Part shown: in pieces, positions 1-14,557 of the stretch
Layout: every line of letters begins with the position of its first letter
How positions within the stretch are numbered: the stretch's first letter is position 1
Source of the DNA: Salinicola avicenniae
GTDB taxonomy: Bacteria > Pseudomonadota > Gammaproteobacteria > Pseudomonadales > Halomonadaceae
Direction: 5' to 3'
Length of the DNA stretch: 64,000 nt
Assembly: GCF_023736115.1 (NCBI RefSeq)
Contig: NZ_JAKQZC010000008.1
Coordinates: 1-64,000, forward strand
Notes under the pieces: generated by a model
Told to the model about the DNA's origin: nothing
What the model saw: only the letters and a program-made list of their open reading frames with translations
Database searches by the model: none
Translations under genes and position numbers: made by a program

Positions 1-176
1 CGGGCGGGTAGCAGCGCGGGTAGCGAGGCCGGTGCGGCGGTCGCTACGAGCGACCCCGATCCCGTTAAGTTATCCCCAGCCGGTTCGATGTCAGGCGCGC
101 TAATCCGCTTGTGGATAAGGCGGGTGGGGGGAAGGGCGGCGCGTTGGGCCGCCTCTCGGTGTCGACAGAATTTCGG

Positions 177-182
177 TAGAAT
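177..182 (+). promoter_or_regulatory. possible -10 element for birA
   Basis: TAGAAT lies just upstream of birA, with no convincing -35 hexamer at the right distance. If it is used, transcription would begin near position 189, downstream of the first in-frame ATG (183). That favours the ATG at 210 as the real birA start. Confidence 0.35.
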
Positions 183-209
183 ATGGCTTTTCTTCATGGG
201 CGTGGCTTC

Positions 210-1190
210 ATGAGTATCGGTGAACTGATTCGGCTACTGAGCGATGGCCATTATCACTCTGGCCAGCAGTTGGGTGAGCGCCTAGGGGTTTCGCGGACGG
301 CCGTCTGGAAGCAGCTCAAGAAGCTCGAGGCGATGGACCTGGCGCTCGAGGCAGTTAAAGGGCGTGGCTATCGTCTGGCCGACCCAATCGAGTCCTTGGA
401 TGGGGCGGCGATCGTCTCGTCGCTGCCGGCGGCTCCGAGGCGCCATCTGTCGCGACTGTTTATCGAAGATCAGCTGGACTCGACCAGTACCTTTCTGCGT
501 GAGCGTTTCCGTCAGGGGGCCGGGCACGCAGAGGTCTGCCTGGCGGAGAGTCAGACGGCTGGACGAGGGCGGCGTGGCAAGGCCTGGAGCACGAGCTGGG
601 GACGTAGCCTGATTTTTTCCCTGGGGTGGCGTTTCGAGGGTGGCGTTGCGGCTCTGGAAGGGCTGAGTCTCGCGGTCGGTGTCGTCATGGCCGAGATGCT
701 CGAAGCCTTCGGTGCCGAGGTGGCATTGAAATGGCCCAATGACCTGCTGCTGTCGGTCGACGGCGAGTGGCGCAAGCTTGCCGGCATTCTGCTCGAAGTG
801 ACCGGCGATGTGGAGGGGCCCTGTGAGGTAGTCATCGGTATCGGTCTCAACGTGGCGCTGAGTGAAGCCGGCAGGGCGGCGGCAGGGCAGCCGGCGGGGG
901 CGCTCGCCGACGTGCTGCAGCCCGTTCCCTCGCGCAATCAGCTGGCAGCTCGCCTGATCGATGCGCTGCTTTCCCTGTTGCCGGCGTTCGAACGGGAGGG
1001 ATTCGTCGCCTGGCAGGCAGCCTGGAATCAGCGCCATGCCTATCGCGACCGACGCATACGGGTGCATCAGGGGCGTCAGAGTTTCGCGGGCGAGGCGAAG
1101 GATGTCGATGCCAGTGGTAACCTGCAGGTGGCAACGGAGAGCGGTATTCAGGCGCTGGCTGGTGGCGAGATCTCCATTCGGCCCGAGTGA
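210..1190 (+). CDS. birA: bifunctional biotin--[acetyl-CoA-carboxylase] ligase / biotin operon repressor BirA
   Basis: Activates biotin to biotinyl-AMP and transfers it to the biotin carboxyl carrier protein of acetyl-CoA carboxylase; family members with the N-terminal domain also repress biotin synthesis genes. The first ~60 residues form a winged helix-turn-helix aligning with E. coli BirA, followed by the ligase domain with the biotinyl-AMP loop GRGRRG (residues 127-132 counted from the upstream ATG) and the KWPND motif. The open frame extends to an ATG at 183, but homology begins at 210 (MSIGELIRLL) and a possible -10 box overlaps the upstream start, so 210 is preferred. Final length is 326 residues, close to E. 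coli. The coaX gene that often follows in pseudomonads is absent; a tRNA cluster follows instead. Confidence 0.93.
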   Translation: MSIGELIRLLSDGHYHSGQQLGERLGVSRTAVWKQLKKLEAMDLALEAVKGRGYRLADPIESLDGAAIVSSLPAAPRRHLSRLFIEDQLDSTSTFLRERFRQGAGHAEVCLAESQTAGRGRRGKAWSTSWGRSLIFSLGWRFEGGVAALEGLSLAVGVVMAEMLEAFGAEVALKWPNDLLLSVDGEWRKLAGILLEVTGDVEGPCEVVIGIGLNVALSEAGRAAAGQPAGALADVLQPVPSRNQLAARLIDALLSLLPAFEREGFVAWQAAWNQRHAYRDRRIRVHQGRQSFAGEAKDVDASGNLQVATESGIQALAGGEISIRPE

Positions 1191-1337
1191 ACGCACCCAG
1201 GCTTCGGGCGTCGTAGCCTGCTCGAGAAAAAGATGGCAAAGGGGCTTGCATTCCCAACCTGCCTTTGCAACAATGCGCCCCGCTTTGAGCGCAAGGCCAT
1301 CGTTGTGAAAGCCTGTAAATGTAGTAAAAACAGGTGC

Positions 1338-1365
1338 TTGACATCGATATGCGGCAGTGTAGAAT
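1338..1365 (+). promoter_or_regulatory. sigma70 promoter of the tRNA-Tyr-Gly-Thr operon
   Basis: A perfect -35 TTGACA (1338-1343) and a -10 TAGAAT (1360-1365) are separated by 16 bp. Predicted initiation is a few bases before the mature tRNA-Tyr 5' end at 1378. A strong promoter of this kind is expected for stable RNA. Confidence 0.8.
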
Positions 1366-1377
1366 CTGTCGCCGCAT

Positions 1378-1461
<84 letters not shown>

Positions 1462-1517
1462 GATTTGGTGGTAGCAGTATCCGGTCTGTCTTGGCAAGCC
1501 GGGATAAGAGCGGGTAG

Positions 1518-1591
<74 letters not shown>

Positions 1592-1608
1592 ATTCGGTGT
1601 TCGAATAA

Positions 1609-1683
1609 GCTCATGTAGCTCAGGGGTAGAGCACACCCTTGGTAAGGGTGAGGTCGACGGTTCAAATCCGTCCATGAGCTCCA
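1609..1683 (+). tRNA. tRNA-Thr (anticodon GGT)
   Basis: A 75-nt cloverleaf with acceptor stem GCTCATG/CATGAGC, anticodon GGT at 1641-1643 and an encoded CCA. In many gammaproteobacteria this tRNA is cotranscribed with tufB. Here it is followed by a terminator and no tuf gene. Confidence 0.97.
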
Positions 1684-1710
1684 TTGTTGGCATCGTCTTG
1701 CAGTTGTGTG

Positions 1711-1738
1711 AAAAAGGCGAGCGAAGGCTCGCTTTTTT
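1711..1738 (+). terminator. rho-independent terminator of the tRNA operon
   Basis: Stem GCGAGC/GCTCGC (1717-1722 and 1727-1732) with a GAAG loop, preceded by five A and followed by six T. It sits where tufB is normally found. Confidence 0.9.
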
Positions 1739-1764
1739 GGTGGCAAGAGAAAAATCGCGTGGGT

Positions 1765-1794
1765 TTGCTTTTACCTACCAATCTCCGCTATCAT
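1765..1794 (+). promoter_or_regulatory. probable promoter of tRNA-Trp-secE-nusG
   Basis: TTGCTT (1765-1770) and TATCAT (1789-1794) are 18 bp apart, downstream of the preceding terminator and 43 bp before tRNA-Trp. No terminator is visible between tRNA-Trp and secE, so all three genes are probably cotranscribed. Confidence 0.55.
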
Positions 1795-1837
1795 AGCGCC
1801 CTCCAAATTTCCGGGTGCTTCTCGGATGTTTAGATAC

Positions 1838-1913
<76 letters not shown>

Positions 1914-1985
1914 GTCTTCCCCAGGCTGGTAGATATTTGATACCTTGTCATGTTCGGTTTTCGCGCCTTGAGTCGAGGAGTTTTC

Positions 1986-2354
1986 ATGAAGCACAACGCC
2001 GAGGTGCAGGAATCCCGCCACGATACCCCCAAATGGGTGCTCGTGGTGTTGCTGCTTGCCGTTGCGGTCGGTGGTAATGCCTGGTTTGCCGATCAGGCGC
2101 TGCTCTACCGTGTGCTGGGTGTCGTCGTTCTCTGCGGTGCTGCCGCTGCCGTTGCTCTGACGACCGCCAAGGGGCAGGCATTGATGGATCTGGCCAAGGG
2201 TTCCAAGCGCGAGATTCAGCGCGTGGTCTGGCCGACTCGGCAGGAAACCGTACAGACAACCTTGATCGTCCTGGCTGCGGTGCTGATCGTCGGTCTGTTG
2301 CTGTGGCTTATCGATACCGCCCTCGGTTGGGCGATGTCCGGAATCATTGGCTAG
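1986..2354 (+). CDS. secE: preprotein translocase subunit SecE
   Basis: Essential inner-membrane subunit that clamps SecY in the SecYEG channel. The 122-residue protein has three predicted membrane segments as in E. coli and the conserved cytoplasmic stretch before TM3 (VVWPTRQET). An in-frame ATG at 1950 exists, but the ATG at 1986 has an AGGAG ribosome-binding site 5 nt upstream and matches the family start. Its stop codon lies inside the nusG Shine-Dalgarno sequence, so the two genes are tightly coupled. Confidence 0.95.
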   Translation: MKHNAEVQESRHDTPKWVLVVLLLAVAVGGNAWFADQALLYRVLGVVVLCGAAAAVALTTAKGQALMDLAKGSKREIQRVVWPTRQETVQTTLIVLAAVLIVGLLLWLIDTALGWAMSGIIG

Positions 2355-2362
2355 GAGTTTTC

Positions 2363-2896
2363 ATGTCCAAGCGTTGGTACGTCGTTCACGCCTATTCCGG
2401 ATTCGAGAAGCAGGTGATGCGTTCGCTCAAGGAGCGCGTCAAGCTCTATGACGTCGAGGACCAGTTCGGCGAGATCCTGGTGCCGACCGAAGAAGTGGTC
2501 GAGATGCGCGACGGCAAGCGTCGTCGCAGCGAGCGCAAGTTCTATCCCGGCTATGTGCTGGTCGAGATGGACATGAACGAGCAGACCTGGCACCTGGTAA
2601 ACGAGACCCCTCGCGTGATGGGGTTTATCGGCGGCACGCCCGAGAAGCCGGCGCCGATCACCCAGAAGGAAGCCGATGCCATTTTGCGTCGGGTTCAGGA
2701 CGGCACCGACAAGCCGCGGCCGAAGACGCTCTTCGAGCCGGGCGAGACAGTTCGCGTCGTCGACGGCCCGTTTGCCGACTTCAATGGCGTGGTCGAAGAG
2801 GTCAATTACGAGAAAAGTCGCCTTCAGGTCAGCGTGTTGATCTTCGGGCGTTCGACGCCGGTCGAGCTCGAGTTCGTCCAGGTGGTCAAAGACTGA
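2363..2896 (+). CDS. nusG: transcription termination/antitermination protein NusG
   Basis: Binds the RNA polymerase clamp, increases processivity and links polymerase to Rho or to ribosomal protein S10. The 177-residue product has the N-terminal NGN fold beginning [12 protein letters not shown] and a C-terminal KOW domain (residues ~125-177). The start at 2363 is set by homology and by TAGGAG 5 nt upstream, which contains the secE stop. An upstream in-frame start at 2303 would add unrelated sequence. Confidence 0.96.
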   Translation: MSKRWYVVHAYSGFEKQVMRSLKERVKLYDVEDQFGEILVPTEEVVEMRDGKRRRSERKFYPGYVLVEMDMNEQTWHLVNETPRVMGFIGGTPEKPAPITQKEADAILRRVQDGTDKPRPKTLFEPGETVRVVDGPFADFNGVVEEVNYEKSRLQVSVLIFGRSTPVELEFVQVVKD

Positions 2897-2942
2897 ATGG
2901 CATTCCGCTGCGTCGCGCCTTGAGTGCGTCGCGGTGTTCGTG

Positions 2943-2991
2943 CCGGCCGCTGGCCGGTTGAATATCGGGGAGCCGAAAGGCGTTCGTACCC
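2943..2991 (+). promoter_or_regulatory. candidate L1-binding leader of rplK-rplA
   Basis: Two adjacent hairpins lie in the nusG-rplK spacer: CCGGCC/GGCCGG with loop GCT (2943-2957), and a bulged stem GGG-AGCC-GAAA-GGC-CCC (about 2967-2991) ending just before the rplK ribosome-binding site. In E. coli, L1 represses this operon by binding a leader that mimics its 23S rRNA site. The placement fits; the match to an L1 site is inference. Confidence 0.4.
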
Positions 2992-3006
2992 TCTCAGGAG
3001 TCTCAC

Positions 3007-3438
3007 ATGGCTAAGAAAGTCCAGGCCTACATCAAGCTGCAGGTCGCAGCTGGCAAGGCCAATCCGAGTCCCCCCGTCGGCCCCGCGCTGGGTCAGCACG
3101 GCGTCAACATCATGGAGTTCTGCAAGGCGTTCAACGCAGCGACTCAGGATGTCGAGCCGGGTCTGCCCACGCCGGTCGTGATCACGGTCTACAGCGATCG
3201 TAGCTTCACCTTCGTCACCAAGACGCCGCCCGCTGCCGTGCTGCTGAAGAAAGCCGCTGGCATCAAGTCCGGTTCTGGCGTGCCGAACAAGACCAAGGTC
3301 GGCACCGTGACCCGTGAGCAGCTCGAAGAGATCGCCAAGACCAAAGAGCCGGATCTGACGGCTGCCGATCTCGACGCCGCCGTTCGCACCATCGCTGGCA
3401 GCGCCCGCAGCATGGGCCTCAACGTGGAGGGCCTCTGA
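3007..3438 (+). CDS. rplK: 50S ribosomal protein L11
   Basis: Forms the base of the L7/L12 stalk and the GTPase-associated centre on 23S rRNA, and is needed for RelA activation. The 143-residue protein has the N-terminal proline-rich domain ([14 protein letters not shown]) and the C-terminal rRNA-binding domain. An AGGAG site precedes the ATG. It is followed 2 nt later by rplA. Confidence 0.97.
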   Translation: MAKKVQAYIKLQVAAGKANPSPPVGPALGQHGVNIMEFCKAFNAATQDVEPGLPTPVVITVYSDRSFTFVTKTPPAAVLLKKAAGIKSGSGVPNKTKVGTVTREQLEEIAKTKEPDLTAADLDAAVRTIAGSARSMGLNVEGL

Positions 3439-3440
3439 TC

Positions 3441-4133
3441 ATGGCTAAGCTTTCGAAACGCGCTCAGATGATTCGCGAGAAGGTCGAGCAGGGCAAGGTT
3501 TACTCCCTCGAGGAAGCCGTCTCTCTGTTGTCCGACCTGTCGACCGTCAAGTTCAAGGAATCCGTGGAAGTCGCCATCAACCTGGGCGTCGATCCGCGTA
3601 AATCCGACCAGGTCGTGCGCGGTGCCACCGTGCTGCCCAACGGTACCGGTAAGGACGTTCGCGTCGCCGTATTTGCCCAGGGCACTGCCGCCGAGGCGGC
3701 CAAGGAAGCCGGTGCCGATATCGTCGGCATGGACGATCTGGCTGACGAGGTCAAGAAAGGTAATCTGGACTTCGACGTCGTCATCGCCGCACCGGACGCC
3801 ATGCGCGTCGTCGGGCAGCTGGGTCAGATCCTGGGGCCGCGTGGCCTGATGCCGAACCCGAAGGTCGGTACCGTGACGCCGGACGTGGCGACTGCCGTCA
3901 AGAATGCCAAGGCTGGTCAGGTGCGTTTCCGTACCGACAAGAACGGCATCATCCATGCCTCCATCGGTCAGGTCGACTTCTCCGCTGATGCGCTCAAGGG
4001 CAACCTCGAAGCGCTGGTCAACGACCTCAAGCGTCTGAAGCCGAGCACGTCCAAAGGCATCTATTTCAAGAAGCTGACCCTGTCCAGCACCATGGGTCCG
4101 GGTCTGACCGTCGATCACAGCACCTACGCGTGA
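3441..4133 (+). CDS. rplA: 50S ribosomal protein L1
   Basis: Builds the mobile L1 stalk that helps eject deacylated tRNA, and in E. coli is the translational repressor of rplK-rplA. The 230-residue two-domain protein has the signature [17 protein letters not shown]. It begins 2 nt after the rplK stop, consistent with translational coupling. Confidence 0.97.
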   Translation: MAKLSKRAQMIREKVEQGKVYSLEEAVSLLSDLSTVKFKESVEVAINLGVDPRKSDQVVRGATVLPNGTGKDVRVAVFAQGTAAEAAKEAGADIVGMDDLADEVKKGNLDFDVVIAAPDAMRVVGQLGQILGPRGLMPNPKVGTVTPDVATAVKNAKAGQVRFRTDKNGIIHASIGQVDFSADALKGNLEALVNDLKRLKPSTSKGIYFKKLTLSSTMGPGLTVDHSTYA

Positions 4134-4149
4134 TCGATCGCCGAGCAAC

Positions 4150-4385
4150 AACTTTGCGGTCCCCGTGCGCTGTTTCGACAGAGTGGGGCGGGGCACCGTC
4201 AAAGACCGCAGGTGCCGATGTCTGAGTCGGCTTAATCTGTCCGGACCGCGTGTCCGGACTACCTGCGCAGATGGTGTGGCTCGCCGCTTGCGGTGTGCAG
4301 CCATCATCCAAGACTTCCGCTGCGGTTCGAGCGGAAGAGATGGTAACCACCGGGTAGCGACTATGTCGCCCCGGGCACGAAGGAG
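4150..4385 (+). promoter_or_regulatory. L10 leader (rplJL autoregulatory RNA)
   Basis: The 260-nt rplA-rplJ spacer holds strong stems, including GTCCGGAC-type pairing around 4240-4257, a long arm near 4270-4310 (GATGGTGTGGCT pairing with AGCCATCATC), and CTTCCGCT/AGCGGAAG at about 4314-4338. The AGACCGCAGG and CTGCGCAGATGGTGTG blocks resemble the gammaproteobacterial L10 leader, where L10-(L12)4 binds and blocks rplJ translation. Boundaries are approximate. Confidence 0.65.
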
Positions 4386-4393
4386 TAACCACT

Positions 4394-4900
4394 GTGCCAC
4401 TAGCTCTCGAAGGCAAAAAAGCGATTGTTGCCGAGGTCAGTGACGCGGCCAAGGACGCTCTTTCCGTCGTAGTTGCCGACTCTCGTGGTGTCACTGTCAG
4501 CGCAATGACCGATCTGCGCAAACAGGCTCGCGAGAATGGCGTGCAGTTGCGTGTTGTCCGCAACACACTGGCACGCCGCGCCCTGGAAGGCACTTCATGG
4601 GAGTGCCTGAACGAGACCTTCACTGGCCCGACTCTGCTGGCCTTCTCCTACGAGCACCCCGGCGCTGCCGCGCGGCTGTTCAAGGAGTTCGCCAAGGGCG
4701 AGAAGGAATTCGAAGTCAAGGCGCTGGCCTACGAAGGCGAGATGATCCCGGCCGCCGATATCGATCGTCTGGCAACGCTGCCGACTTACGAGGAAGCACT
4801 GGCCAAGCTGATGTCCGTCATGAAGGAAGCTTCTGCCGGCAAGCTGGCTCGTACCCTCGCGGCTCTGCGCGACAAGAAGCAGGAAGAAGAAGCAGCCTGA
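4394..4900 (+). CDS. rplJ: 50S ribosomal protein L10
   Basis: Stalk base protein that binds 23S rRNA and carries the L7/L12 dimers on its C-terminal helix. The 168-residue sequence aligns with E. coli L10 throughout ([20 protein letters not shown]). Translation starts with GTG at 4394, preceded by AAGGAG at 4380-4385. It is the expected repressor of its own leader. Confidence 0.96.
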   Translation: MPLALEGKKAIVAEVSDAAKDALSVVVADSRGVTVSAMTDLRKQARENGVQLRVVRNTLARRALEGTSWECLNETFTGPTLLAFSYEHPGAAARLFKEFAKGEKEFEVKALAYEGEMIPAADIDRLATLPTYEEALAKLMSVMKEASAGKLARTLAALRDKKQEEEAA

Positions 4901-4993
4901 CCGGCACTTCGTTCCCGCTTTACGTCGACCGTTGAATCAACGAGCACCCCGCCATCTTGGGCTGGGGCTCCGCAAAGTTTAGGAAATTGAAAA

Positions 4994-5368
4994 ATGGCAC
5001 TTTCTCAAGAAGATATCATCAACGCCGTTGCTGAAATGTCCGTCATGGAAGTGGCAGAGCTGGTTTCTGCCATGGAAGAGAAGTTCGGCGTTTCCGCCGC
5101 TGCTGCTGTCGTTGCTGGCCCGGGTGCCGGCGGTGAAGCGGCCGCAGCCGAAGAACAGACCGAGTTCGAACTGGTTCTGACTGGCGCCGGTGACAAGAAA
5201 GTCAACGTCATCAAGGTCGTCCGCGAAATCACCGGTCTGGGCCTGAAAGAAGCCAAGGGTGCCGTCGACGGCGCGCCGGCCACGCTGAAAGAAGGCATGT
5301 CCAAGGACGATGCTGAAGAAGCCAAGAAGAAGCTGGAAGAAGCTGGCGCGTCCGTGGAGCTCAAGTAA
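4994..5368 (+). CDS. rplL: 50S ribosomal protein L7/L12
   Basis: Multicopy acidic stalk protein that recruits translational GTPases. The 124-residue protein has an N-terminal dimerisation domain, an Ala/Gly-rich hinge (residues ~36-52) and the C-terminal factor-binding domain ([20 protein letters not shown]). It lies 93 nt downstream of rplJ with a weak AGGAA ribosome-binding site. Confidence 0.97.
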   Translation: MALSQEDIINAVAEMSVMEVAELVSAMEEKFGVSAAAAVVAGPGAGGEAAAAEEQTEFELVLTGAGDKKVNVIKVVREITGLGLKEAKGAVDGAPATLKEGMSKDDAEEAKKKLEEAGASVELK

Positions 5369-5406
5369 CTCCGTGTTCACGGCTTCACGCGCTGCGTAAG
5401 CGCCAC

Positions 5407-5449
5407 GGCTGGTGGCGGGCCTACCCGCTGCCGGCCTTTTTCTGTTTTT
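5407..5449 (+). terminator. attenuator between rplL and rpoB
   Basis: An imperfect GC-rich stem (GGCTGGTGGCGGG against CCCGCTGCCGGCC) with a CCTA loop is followed by TTTTTCTGTTTTT. In E. coli a partial terminator at the same place lowers rpoBC transcription relative to rplJL. Read-through is assumed because no clear promoter is seen before rpoB. Confidence 0.75.
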
Positions 5450-5631
5450 GCTAGCCTGGCGTCAGGGCTTCTGGTCCCGCGTTACCGGTCCCAGGGCTGT
5501 AGCCACTAGATGAATTCCGACGGCGAGCTCCCACTTTGGGACGCTTGCCGTCAGCGCCTAACGGGGATGCCCCCGTTGGGGAGCGCCGACCACGCACCGG
5601 TCACCCATGGTGAACAAGCTGGGGAATACAG

Positions 5632-9708
<4,077 letters not shown>

Positions 9709-9798
9709 GACCGGCACAGTCGATCGAAAGCGACGGTTTGCGGGGCCCGCGAGTGATTCGCGGCCCCGCTCATGACAACTCCGCAACGGAGCGATCCC

Positions 9799-12700
9799 AT
9801 GAAAGATTTGGTGAAAGTCCTCAAGTCACAGGCGCAATCTGACGAGTTCGACGCGATCAAGATCACGCTCGCGTCGCCGGAAATGATTCGCTCCTGGTCA
9901 TACGGCGAAGTTAAGAAGCCGGAGACCATCAACTACCGTACGTTCAAGCCAGAACGTGACGGGCTTTTCTGCGCCAAGATCTTCGGGCCGGTCAAGGATT
10001 ACGAGTGCTTGTGCGGCAAGTACAAGCGCATGAAGCATCGCGGCATCATCTGCGAGAAGTGCGGCGTCGAGGTCACCAAGGCCGCCGTGCGCCGCGAGCG
10101 CATGGGCCACATCGAGCTGGCCTCGCCGGTCGCGCATATCTGGTTTCTGAAATCGCTGCCGTCGCGCATCGGCATGTTCCTGGACATGACCCTGCGTGAC
10201 ATCGAGCGCGTGCTCTACTTCGAGTCCTTCGTGGTCATCGATCCGGGCATGACCACGCTCGAGCGCGGTCAGCTGCTCAACGACGAGCAGTACTTCGAGG
10301 CGCTCGAAGAGTTCGGCGACGATTTCGATGCGCGCATGGGCGCCGAAGCCGTTCAGGCGCTGCTCAAGGATATCGATCTGGAAGAGGAGATCGATCGTCT
10401 GCGCGAGGAGATCCCGCAGACCAACTCCGAAACCAAGATCAAGAAGCTCTCCAAGCGTCTGAAGCTGCTGGAAGCCTTCTACAAGTCTGGCAACGCGCCG
10501 GCGTGGATGGTCATGGAAGTGCTGCCGGTGCTGCCGCCGGACCTGCGTCCGCTGGTCCCGCTGGACGGTGGTCGTTTCGCGACGTCGGATCTCAACGATC
10601 TGTATCGCCGTGTGATCAACCGCAACAACCGCCTGAAGCGTCTGCTTGATCTCAATGCGCCGGATATCATCGTGCGCAACGAGAAGCGCATGCTGCAGGA
10701 GTCGGTCGATGCGCTGCTCGACAACGGTCGTCGTGGTCGTGCCATCACCGGTTCCAACAAGCGTCCGCTGAAGTCGCTGGCCGACATGATCAAGGGCAAG
10801 CAGGGTCGCTTCCGTCAGAACCTGCTGGGCAAGCGTGTCGACTACTCCGGCCGTTCGGTCATCACCGTCGGTCCGACGCTGCGTCTGCACCAGTGCGGCC
10901 TGCCGAAGAAGATGGCGCTCGAGCTGTTCAAGCCGTTCATCTACTCCAAGCTGCAGGGCAGCGGCCAGGCGTCCACGATCAAGGCCGCCAAAAAGATGGT
11001 CGAGCGTGAGCTGCCGGAAGTGTGGGACATCCTCGCCGATGTCATCCGCGAACATCCGGTCCTGCTCAACCGTGCGCCGACCCTGCACCGTCTCGGCATC
11101 CAGGCGTTCGAGCCGCTGCTGATCGAAGGCAAGGCGATCCAGCTACACCCGCTGGTGTGTGCGGCCTACAACGCCGACTTCGACGGTGACCAGATGGCCG
11201 TCCACGTGCCGCTGACGCTGGAGTCCCAGCTCGAAGCGCGTGCGCTGATGATGTCGACGAACAACGTGCTGTCGCCGGCCAACGGCGAGCCGATCATCGT
11301 GCCGTCGCAGGACGTGGTGCTGGGTCTTTACTACATGACCCGCGAGCGCATCGGCGCCAAGGGCGAGGGCAAGGCGTTCGCCAACCTGAACGAGCTGGAC
11401 CGCGCCTTCGCGACCCAGAACGTGTCGCTGCACGCGCGGGTCAAGGTCCGCCTGACCGAGCTGCTGTCCGAAGAGGATGACATCATCGGCGAGCTGGTCG
11501 AGCGTACCTCGATCAAGGAGACCACCGTCGGTCGCGCCCTGCTGTTCCGCATCCTGCCGAATGGCATGCCGTTCGAGCTGGTCGATCGCCCGATGAAGAA
11601 GAAGGCGATCTCCGGGCTGATCAACGAGGTCTATCGCCGTGCCGGCCTGAAGGATGCGGTCATCTTCGCCGACCAGCTGATGTATACCGGCTTCCGTCTG
11701 GCGACCTGGTCCGGGGCTTCCATCGGCGTCAACGACTTCGTCATCCCCGACGAGAAGAAGACGATCGTCGATGCGGCCGAGGAAGAGGTCAAAGAGATCG
11801 AGGACCAGTTCTCCTCCGGTCTGGTGACCGCGGGCGAGAAGTACAACAAGGTCATCGATATCTGGTCGAAGGCCAACGACAAGGTGGCCAAGGCGATGAT
11901 GGCCGGTATCTCGAAAGAGACCGCCATCGATCGCGACGGCAACGAGGTCGAGCAGGACTCGTTCAACAGCGTCTTCATCATGGCCGACTCCGGGGCGCGT
12001 GGTAGCGCCGCGCAGATTCGCCAGCTCGCCGGCATGCGTGGCCTGATGGCCAAGCCGGACGGCTCGATCATCGAGACGCCGATCACGGCCAACTTCCGTG
12101 AAGGTCTGAACGTACTGCAGTACTTCATCTCGACGCACGGCGCGCGTAAGGGCCTGGCGGATACGGCACTGAAGACCGCCAACTCCGGTTACCTGACGCG
12201 TCGTCTGGTCGACGTGGCGCAGGACCTCGTCATCACCGAGGAAGACTGCGGTACCGAAGAAGGCCTGACGCTGCATCCGGTCATCGAAGGTGGCGACGTC
12301 ATCGTCTCGCTGGCGCAGCGCGTGCTGGGTCGTGTCGTGGCGCAGGACGTGGTCGACCCGCAGACCGAAGAGGTGCTGATCGCCCGCGGTACGCTGCTCG
12401 ACGAAGCCTGGTGCGAGCGGCTCGACACCATGGGTGTCGACGAGATCATCGTGCGCAGTCCGATCAGCTGTGAGACCGCTCACGGCGTCTGCTCCTCCTG
12501 CTACGGTCGCGATCTGGCGCGCGGTCACCAGGCCAATATCGGCGAAGCGGTCGGCGTCATCGCCGCACAGTCGATCGGTGAGCCGGGCACCCAGCTGACC
12601 ATGCGTACGTTCCACATCGGCGGCGCGGCCTCGCGTGCCTCCGCGGTCGACAGCGTGCAGGTCAAGCATGGCGGTAGCGTCCGTCTGCACAATATCAAGT

Positions 12701-14022
12701 CGGTCGAGCGTGCCGATGGCAAGCTGATCGTGGTCTCCCGTTCCAGCGCCCTGGCCGTCGCCGACGACCACGGTCGCGAACGCGAGTATTACAAGCTGCC
12801 TTACGGCGCCGAGCTTTCCGTCAAGGAAGGCGACATCGTCGACGGTGGTCAGGTCGTCGCCAAGTGGGATCCGCATACCCACCCGGTCGTCGCCGAAGTG
12901 CAGGGTAAGGCGCAGTTCACGGACATGACCGAAGGTCTGACCATGACGCGCACCGTCGACGAGATGACGGGACTGTCGAACATCGAGGTGATCGAGGCCG
13001 CGGCGCGCCCGGCTTCCGGTCGCGACAAGCGCCCGATGATCATGCTGGTGGGCGAAGACGGTCAGCACGTGACGCTGCCGGGCTCCAATACGCCAGTGCA
13101 GTACCTACTGCCGGGTCGCGCCATCGTCTCGGTCGAGAACGGTGCCGAGATCGGTGTGGGTGAGGTCATCGCGCGTATTCCGCTTGAGGCGTCCGGCAAC
13201 AAGGACATCACCGGTGGTCTGCCGCGCGTTGCCGACCTGTTCGAGGCGCGCAAGCCGAAGGAGCCGTCCATCCTCGCCGAGATCAGCGGTACGATCTCGT
13301 TCGGCAAGGAGACCAAGGGCAAGCGTCGTCTGACGATCACGCCGGAATCCGGCGATCCGCTCGAGATGCTGATCCCGAAGTGGCGCCAGATCGGGGTCTT
13401 CGAGGGCGAGACGGTCGAGAAGGGCGAGGTGATCTCCGACGGCCCGAGCAACCCGCACGATATCCTGCGGCTGCTGGGCGTGGCGGAGCTGGCCAAGTAC
13501 ATCACCGTCGAGATCCAGGACGTCTACCGCCTGCAGGGCGTCAGCATCAACGACAAGCACATCGAAGTCATCGTGCGTCAGATGCTGCGCAAGGTCGAGA
13601 TCACCGACGCCGGCGATTCGACCTTCATTCCGGGCGATCAGGTCGAACTGGTGCGCGTGCTCGAAGAGAACGCGCGTCTCGAGAAGGAAGAGAAGTTCCC
13701 GGCCAAGTACGAACGTCTGCTGCTGGGTATCACCAAGGCATCGCTCGCCACCGAGTCGTTCATCTCCGCGGCCTCGTTCCAGGAGACGACTCGTGTGCTG
13801 ACCGAAGCGGCGGTGACCGGCAAGCGCGACTATCTGCGCGGCCTGAAGGAAAACGTGGTGGTGGGACGTCTGATCCCGGCCGGTACTGGCCTTGCCCATC
13901 ACGAAGAGCGGCGCCGCAAGCGCGAGGATTCGGAGCGCACGCTCGCCCCGTCGGCATTCGATGTCGAGCAGGAACTGGGCGCCCAGCTCACCGCGCTCGA
14001 CGCCGATGACGACGACCTCTGA
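9799..14022 (+). CDS. rpoC: DNA-directed RNA polymerase subunit beta-prime
   Basis: Largest polymerase subunit, carrying the catalytic magnesium. The N-terminal zinc ribbon uses C70, C72, C85 and C88, and the active-site loop NADFDGDQM places the metal ligands at D460, D462 and D464, the same numbering as E. coli. Length is 1407 residues. An in-frame start at 9772 would add nine residues; the ATG at 9799 (MKDLVKVLK) matches the family start and is chosen. Confidence 0.98.
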   Translation: MKDLVKVLKSQAQSDEFDAIKITLASPEMIRSWSYGEVKKPETINYRTFKPERDGLFCAKIFGPVKDYECLCGKYKRMKHRGIICEKCGVEVTKAAVRRERMGHIELASPVAHIWFLKSLPSRIGMFLDMTLRDIERVLYFESFVVIDPGMTTLERGQLLNDEQYFEALEEFGDDFDARMGAEAVQALLKDIDLEEEIDRLREEIPQTNSETKIKKLSKRLKLLEAFYKSGNAPAWMVMEVLPVLPPDLRPLVPLDGGRFATSDLNDLYRRVINRNNRLKRLLDLNAPDIIVRNEKRMLQESVDALLDNGRRGRAITGSNKRPLKSLADMIKGKQGRFRQNLLGKRVDYSGRSVITVGPTLRLHQCGLPKKMALELFKPFIYSKLQGSGQASTIKAAKKMVERELPEVWDILADVIREHPVLLNRAPTLHRLGIQAFEPLLIEGKAIQLHPLVCAAYNADFDGDQMAVHVPLTLESQLEARALMMSTNNVLSPANGEPIIVPSQDVVLGLYYMTRERIGAKGEGKAFANLNELDRAFATQNVSLHARVKVRLTELLSEEDDIIGELVERTSIKETTVGRALLFRILPNGMPFELVDRPMKKKAISGLINEVYRRAGLKDAVIFADQLMYTGFRLATWSGASIGVNDFVIPDEKKTIVDAAEEEVKEIEDQFSSGLVTAGEKYNKVIDIWSKANDKVAKAMMAGISKETAIDRDGNEVEQDSFNSVFIMADSGARGSAAQIRQLAGMRGLMAKPDGSIIETPITANFREGLNVLQYFISTHGARKGLADTALKTANSGYLTRRLVDVAQDLVITEEDCGTEEGLTLHPVIEGGDVIVSLAQRVLGRVVAQDVVDPQTEEVLIARGTLLDEAWCERLDTMGVDEIIVRSPISCETAHGVCSSCYGRDLARGHQANIGEAVGVIAAQSIGEPGTQLTMRTFHIGGAASRASAVDSVQVKHGGSVRLHNIKSVERADGKLIVVSRSSALAVADDHGREREYYKLPYGAELSVKEGDIVDGGQVVAKWDPHTHPVVAEVQGKAQFTDMTEGLTMTRTVDEMTGLSNIEVIEAAARPASGRDKRPMIMLVGEDGQHVTLPGSNTPVQYLLPGRAIVSVENGAEIGVGEVIARIPLEASGNKDITGGLPRVADLFEARKPKEPSILAEISGTISFGKETKGKRRLTITPESGDPLEMLIPKWRQIGVFEGETVEKGEVISDGPSNPHDILRLLGVAELAKYITVEIQDVYRLQGVSINDKHIEVIVRQMLRKVEITDAGDSTFIPGDQVELVRVLEENARLEKEEKFPAKYERLLLGITKASLATESFISAASFQETTRVLTEAAVTGKRDYLRGLKENVVVGRLIPAGTGLAHHEERRRKREDSERTLAPSAFDVEQELGAQLTALDADDDDL

Positions 14023-14037
14023 GTCGTGACCGTCGAC

Positions 14038-14063
14038 GCCGCCCGCCCACCGTGGCGGGCGGC
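14038..14063 (+). terminator. hairpin after rpoC, without U-tract
   Basis: A perfect 10-bp stem GCCGCCCGCC/GGCGGGCGGC with a 6-nt loop directly follows rpoC. No T run follows; instead the str promoter -35 begins two bases later. It may pause or protect the rpoBC 3' end. Confidence 0.5.
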
Positions 14064-14064
14064 C

Positions 14065-14094
14065 TTGACGGGTCTCGCGACAACTGATTAGAAT
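14065..14094 (+). promoter_or_regulatory. promoter of the str operon (rpsL-rpsG-fusA-tuf)
   Basis: TTGACG (14065-14070) and TAGAAT (14089-14094) are 18 bp apart, giving a predicted leader of about 70 nt before rpsL. Confidence 0.75.
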
Positions 14095-14171
14095 GCGCAG
14101 CCTTTATGTGTGGGGCGGTACAACCGTCGTGCGCGTAAGGCAAGGCAACCCATTGGAGTCAGCTAAAGACT

Positions 14172-14546
14172 ATGGCAACGATCAACCAGCTCGTGCGCAA
14201 GCCGCGCAAGCGCCCCGTCGAGACTAGCGACGTGCCGGCGCTGCAGGCCTGCCCGCAACGTCGTGGGGTCTGCACCCGCGTCTACACCACTACGCCGAAG
14301 AAGCCGAACTCGGCTCTGCGTAAAGTGTGCCGCGTGCGTCTGACCAACGGCTACGAAGTCGCCTCTTACATCGGCGGTGAAGGCCACAACCTGCAGGAGC
14401 ACTCCGTGGTCCTGATTCGTGGCGGCCGCGTCAAGGATTTGCCGGGTGTGCGTTATCACACCGTCCGCGGTGCCCTTGATACCTCCGGTGTCCAGAATCG
14501 TAAGCAGGGCCGTTCCAAGTACGGCACCAAGCGTCCCAAGGCTTAA
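14172..14546 (+). CDS. rpsL: 30S ribosomal protein S12
   Basis: Decoding-centre protein that controls accuracy. The 124-residue sequence keeps lysine in [13 protein letters not shown] and in GGRVKDLPG, the two positions where streptomycin resistance mutations arise, so it is wild-type there. An aspartate for beta-methylthiolation (VKDLPG) is present. First gene of the str operon. Confidence 0.98.
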   Translation: MATINQLVRKPRKRPVETSDVPALQACPQRRGVCTRVYTTTPKKPNSALRKVCRVRLTNGYEVASYIGGEGHNLQEHSVVLIRGGRVKDLPGVRYHTVRGALDTSGVQNRKQGRSKYGTKRPKA

Positions 14547-14557
14547 TGCCCGGACGC

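Noticed and set aside
1-182. Remnant of a 5S rRNA or other RNA gene at the left edge
   Set aside because: No 5S, tRNA or terminator signature is present in these bases.
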